A DNA stretch of 16,992 bases, taken from assembly GCA_046155815.1 (NCBI GenBank), contig JBJXFY010000193.1:1-16992 (forward strand), given 5' to 3'. The notes beneath the pieces were generated by a model. The model worked only from the letters and a program-made list of their open reading frames with translations. It had not been told where the DNA came from and searched no databases. Each line of letters starts with the position of its first letter. Within the stretch, counting starts at the first letter, position 1. The position numbers and the translations under genes are program-made. Positions 14,647-16,992 of the stretch are shown here, piece by piece. Origin of the DNA: JBJXFY01 sp046155815 (lineage in GTDB: Bacteria; Verrucomicrobiota; Verrucomicrobiia; Limisphaerales; CAIMTB01).

Positions 14647-14729
14647 CGGGGTCTCAGTCTGAGGTCCGCGCGCCCGGCGCGGACTGTTGGGCAGTTCCCG
14701 AGACCAGTGCTGGGAAGGGGCGGAAGACG

Positions 14730-14767
14730 AAAAAGCCTCCACCCCCGCCACCGCGGAGCATGAAGGC
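14730..14767 (-). terminator. Intrinsic terminator in the riboswitch expression platform
   Basis: Read on the minus strand: GCCTTCA (14767-14761), then CTCCGC, loop GGTG, GCGGGG, then TGGAGGC, followed at once by TTTTT (14734-14730). The outer 7 bp and inner 6 bp stems form a strong hairpin with a U-tract. It lies between the cobalamin aptamer and the PEP-CTERM start at 14646. This fits a riboswitch that stops transcription when ligand is bound. Confidence 0.75.
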
Positions 14768-14838
14768 CTCCCGCCGAAGCGGGACCACCGGCCACGGGCC
14801 GGCGGGGCTGGTCTCATCCTTCTCTTGGGCGGAGAAGC

Positions 14839-14864
14839 GTCCCGGCCTCGCGGCCGGGACGGAC
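14839..14864 (-). repeat. GC-rich hairpin just downstream of the cobalamin aptamer
   Basis: GTCCCGGCC and GGCCGGGAC form a perfect 9-bp inverted repeat around a four-base loop within this stretch. It sits between the aptamer and the terminator in the transcript and may be part of the alternative folding of the expression platform. The 541-base stretch from 14647 to 15187 has no gene; it holds the aptamer, this hairpin and the terminator. Confidence 0.45.
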
Positions 14865-14869
14865 GAGCA

Positions 14870-15015
14870 CTGGCGGACCGATATCCGGACTCCGGGCTTC
14901 TGATCTCGCTCCCGCCTTCCGAGCCTGTGACAGCCAGTGGCCAATGGGAGTTTGTAACCCGATACCGTGGCGCAACCGTCCCCGATTCTCACGGGGTTCC
15001 CTGACATCCGCCGGT
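14870..15015 (-). ncRNA. Cobalamin (vitamin B12) riboswitch aptamer
   Basis: On the minus strand the conserved cobalamin elements appear in order. GGCGGA (15012-15007) is the 5' closing stem, then AGGGAACCCCGTGAGAATC, the GGGAA...GTG.GAATC core. GGTTGCGCCACGGTATCGG follows, then CCACTGGCTGTCAC with GGAAGGC, then the B12 box GAAGCCCGGAGTCCGGAT (near 14885-14902). The closing strand TCCGCC (14877-14872) pairs with the opening GGCGGA. Binding of a cobalamin normally switches off the downstream gene. Here the first gene downstream is the PEP-CTERM gene at 14646, and a terminator lies between. Confidence 0.88.
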
Positions 15016-15187
15016 GATCCGCGGGCGGCGTGGGCCGCCCGCAGTTCAAAGAACTGGCGGAGAGGAAACACGGCCGGCCTGCCGCCGCCAAGCGGAATGT
15101 GGAGGGAAGTTTCGTGGCTGCGTCCCCCGTGCAGGAGGTTGCCCTGCCGGGCGGGAAGCGGCACGGCTCGGCTGCCGCCGCAGCTTC

Positions 15188-16780
15188 ATGAGGGCCCGCC
15201 TTTCGCGCTGCCTGTTCGTGGGCCGATGGCTGGCCGCCGGCCTGTGCTTCCTTTTCCCCGTCGCTTCCGCCCAGACCGCGCCGGCCATCACAGGCGTCCG
15301 CCTCGACGGCGGCGGCCGGGCCGTGGCGCGCGTCGCCGCGGCCACGAACAACGCCTATCTCATCCTCCTCCGCGGGGACGAGTTGACGGCCATCACCAAC
15401 GCCGCCGATCTCGTGCTGCCATCGGCACCCGGCACGGCGGAGATGGAACTGGTGGACCGTCGGCCGTCCGCGCTAATTCACATCCGCTTCTACCGCGTGG
15501 AACAGGTGCCGTTGGCCACGCCCACGGACAGCGATCGTGACGGGATAGATGACGTGTATGAACTAGGCTACAGGCCATCGCTCGACCCACTGAGTCCAAG
15601 CGATGCGGCGCTTGATGCAGATTACGACGGGTTGACGAATCTCGAGGAATACAGGCGCGGCACTGATCCATTGGTTGCCAGTCCGCTGCTGCCTCACGCA
15701 AGTCACCCCGCTGCGGGAGGCGAGCATACGCTGGCATTGCGTTCCGATGGCTCGCTTTGGGCCTGGGGTGGCAACATATATGGCCAGTTGGGTGACGGAA
15801 CGCTGGAGCAGCGTAGCCCGCCGGTTGCCATTCAGCCGGACGAGCGATGGCGTGCGGTTGCAGCGGGCGTCTTCCACACGGTGGCGCTGAAGGCGGACGG
15901 CTCACTCTGGGCCTGGGGCAACAATCTTCTCGGCCGTTTGGGTGACGGGACGTCGACGCATCGTCGCGCCCCGGTGGCTGTACAACCGGGCGCACTTTGG
16001 CGGGCGGTGTCGGCCGGTTATGAGCACACCTTGGCAATCCACGCCGACCGGACGCTTTGGTCGTGGGGCAGGAATCCCCACGGCCAGCTTGGGGATGGAA
16101 CCAGAACCAGTCGCTCGGTGCCGGTCGCGATCCTACCAGCCGAACGTTGGAGCACGGTCGAGGCCGGCGGTGACATCGCGGGTGCCCATACCGTAGCCAT
16201 CAAGGCGGATGGTACGCTTTGGACTTGGGGTCGCAATGATTCCGGCCAGTTGGGTTACGGAACCAAGATGGGCCGGCTGACACCAGTCGTCATTCGACCG
16301 CAAGACCGCTGGCTGGTGGTGGCGGCCGGATATGAGCACACAGCCGCCATCCGGGCAGACGGCAGTCTATGGACGTGGGGAAAAAACTCTGCCGACCAAT
16401 TGGGTGACGGAACGCGAACCGACCGCGTCATGCCTGTGCCGGTTCAATCTGGTGAGCGTTGGCGGATGGTGTCAGCGGGAGGTCGTTACTCAATGGCAGT
16501 GCGCGCAGATGGCTCGCTTTGGGCTTGGGGGGCGAACTCTTCGGGTGAGCTTGGGGATGGAAGCAGAACAAACCAGATTGCACCCATCCAAATCCGCGGC
16601 GATGAGCAGTGGCGGGCTGTAACCGCGGGTGAATTTCACGGCCTGGCGCTCCTGGAGGATGGCAGTCTGTGGGCTTCCGGGGCCAATTTTTCTGGCCAAC
16701 TAGGCGACGGAACGAACGCAAGCCGACCTTCCCTCGTGCCGGTACAACTCGAAGGAGCCATGTGGGGGCTGACGCCCTGA
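15188..16780 (+). CDS. Secreted RCC1-repeat beta-propeller protein with TSP3-like calcium linker
   Basis: A 530-residue exported protein. The ATG at 15188 gives a clean signal peptide (WLAAGLCFLFPVASA); in-frame codons back to 15014 would add a Gly/Arg-rich stretch with no signal. The region up to about residue 100 is unknown. Next, TDSDRDGIDDVYELG and DADYDGLTNLEEYRRGTDPL form a thrombospondin type-3/EF-like Asp-rich linker that usually binds calcium. Then come seven RCC1 repeats of about 50 residues, each with (A/S)AG..HT.A(L/I)..DGSLW.WG.N..GQLGDGT....P..., enough for a closed seven-bladed propeller. The repeats are similar but not identical and have no internal stops. Such secreted propellers are usually adhesive or scaffolding; no enzyme site is seen. 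It diverges from the riboswitch unit; no promoter was recognised. Confidence 0.85.
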   Translation: MRARLSRCLFVGRWLAAGLCFLFPVASAQTAPAITGVRLDGGGRAVARVAAATNNAYLILLRGDELTAITNAADLVLPSAPGTAEMELVDRRPSALIHIRFYRVEQVPLATPTDSDRDGIDDVYELGYRPSLDPLSPSDAALDADYDGLTNLEEYRRGTDPLVASPLLPHASHPAAGGEHTLALRSDGSLWAWGGNIYGQLGDGTLEQRSPPVAIQPDERWRAVAAGVFHTVALKADGSLWAWGNNLLGRLGDGTSTHRRAPVAVQPGALWRAVSAGYEHTLAIHADRTLWSWGRNPHGQLGDGTRTSRSVPVAILPAERWSTVEAGGDIAGAHTVAIKADGTLWTWGRNDSGQLGYGTKMGRLTPVVIRPQDRWLVVAAGYEHTAAIRADGSLWTWGKNSADQLGDGTRTDRVMPVPVQSGERWRMVSAGGRYSMAVRADGSLWAWGANSSGELGDGSRTNQIAPIQIRGDEQWRAVTAGEFHGLALLEDGSLWASGANFSGQLGDGTNASRPSLVPVQLEGAMWGLTP

Positions 16781-16828
16781 CGCCGGCCGCAGCCAAGGCC
16801 CTCCTGTCCTCGAAGAAGGCGGACCGCG

Positions 16829-16992
16829 TCATGCCGCCTGCGCCCGCCGCCTTTCCCGCTCACGCAGCCACGCGAAGATCACGGGGGTTACGATCAGGAT
16901 GTGGACGAGGCTGCTGAGGCTGCCGCCGATGACGGGCGCGGCGAGGGGCTTCATCACCTCCGCGCCGGCGCGGTCGCTCCACATGATGGGCA
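16829..16992 (-). CDS. Heavy-metal efflux RND transporter (CusA/CzcA type), C-terminal end
   Basis: Only the last 53 residues are in the window; the gene continues beyond base 16992. The sequence PIMWSDRAGAEVMKPLAAPV then IGGSLSSLVHILIVTPVIFA matches the ending of CzcA/CusA-family inner-membrane proton antiporters. There a PIM(W).....GA(D/E)V M..(I/L)AAP..GG phrase precedes the last membrane helix, and a short basic tail (WLRERERRRAQAA) follows. The family exports copper, silver, cobalt, zinc or cadmium with a periplasmic adaptor and an outer-membrane channel; the metal cannot be told from this piece. It converges on the RCC1 gene with a 48-base gap and no obvious terminator. Confidence 0.85.
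   Translation of the reverse strand, partial: PIMWSDRAGAEVMKPLAAPVIGGSLSSLVHILIVTPVIFAWLRERERRRAQAA

Noticed and set aside
16470..16479. Another TGTCAGCGGG match, as in the promoter-like sites
   Set aside because: It is inside the RCC1 coding region as a normal repeat codon run, with no gene start downstream; a similar GTCAGCGGG is inside punA at 11333. These show that the core alone can occur by chance.

Overview
This GC-rich bacterial window most resembles a Verrucomicrobiota genome (inference). The signs are PEP-CTERM surface proteins, an H-X9-DG prepilin-like protein, an ECF-type sigma factor next to a membrane Ser/Thr kinase with a WD40 sensor, and secreted proteins ending in the W...YQLQ...FY(R) module common in that phylum. 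Most starts lack a clear Shine-Dalgarno sequence; the kinase gene is the exception. No rRNA, tRNA, CRISPR, transposase or integrase gene was seen.

Layout. (1) 1-377: end of a beta-hydroxyacid dehydrogenase with an Ala/Lys/Pro-rich tail. (2) 555-5168: a sigma factor and a very large kinase/WD40 receptor. (3) 5273-9579: extracellular proteins. A PEP-CTERM gene appears split by lower-GC DNA carrying one secreted-protein gene followed by an attC-like site, which looks like an integron cassette. A collagen-like/YadA-head-like protein and a small partner gene follow. (4) 9663-10699: a small lipoprotein and a membrane-anchored TPR protein. (5) 10778-12113: purine nucleoside phosphorylase and cytidine deaminase, a nucleoside-salvage pair, converging on an arginase gene. 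(6) 12055-15015, minus strand: a cobalamin riboswitch with an intrinsic terminator, then a PEP-CTERM protein, an H-X9-DG prepilin-like protein and arginase, all in one direction. (7) 15188-16780: a secreted RCC1-propeller protein. (8) 16829-16992, minus: the C-terminus of an RND heavy-metal efflux pump.

Three points stand out. First, the B12 riboswitch controls a PEP-CTERM/prepilin pair rather than a recognisable transporter or cobalamin synthesis gene, suggesting a B12-repressed surface apparatus. Second, the attC-like structure has the extra base in its left arm that is typical of attC sites, and removing a candidate cassette rejoins the two PEP-CTERM halves in frame. Third, a GTCAGCG-containing -35-like box with a constant 17-base spacer lies upstream of the kinase, PEP-CTERM and collagen-like genes. 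This could mean that the sigma factor/kinase pair controls the surface-protein genes beside it.
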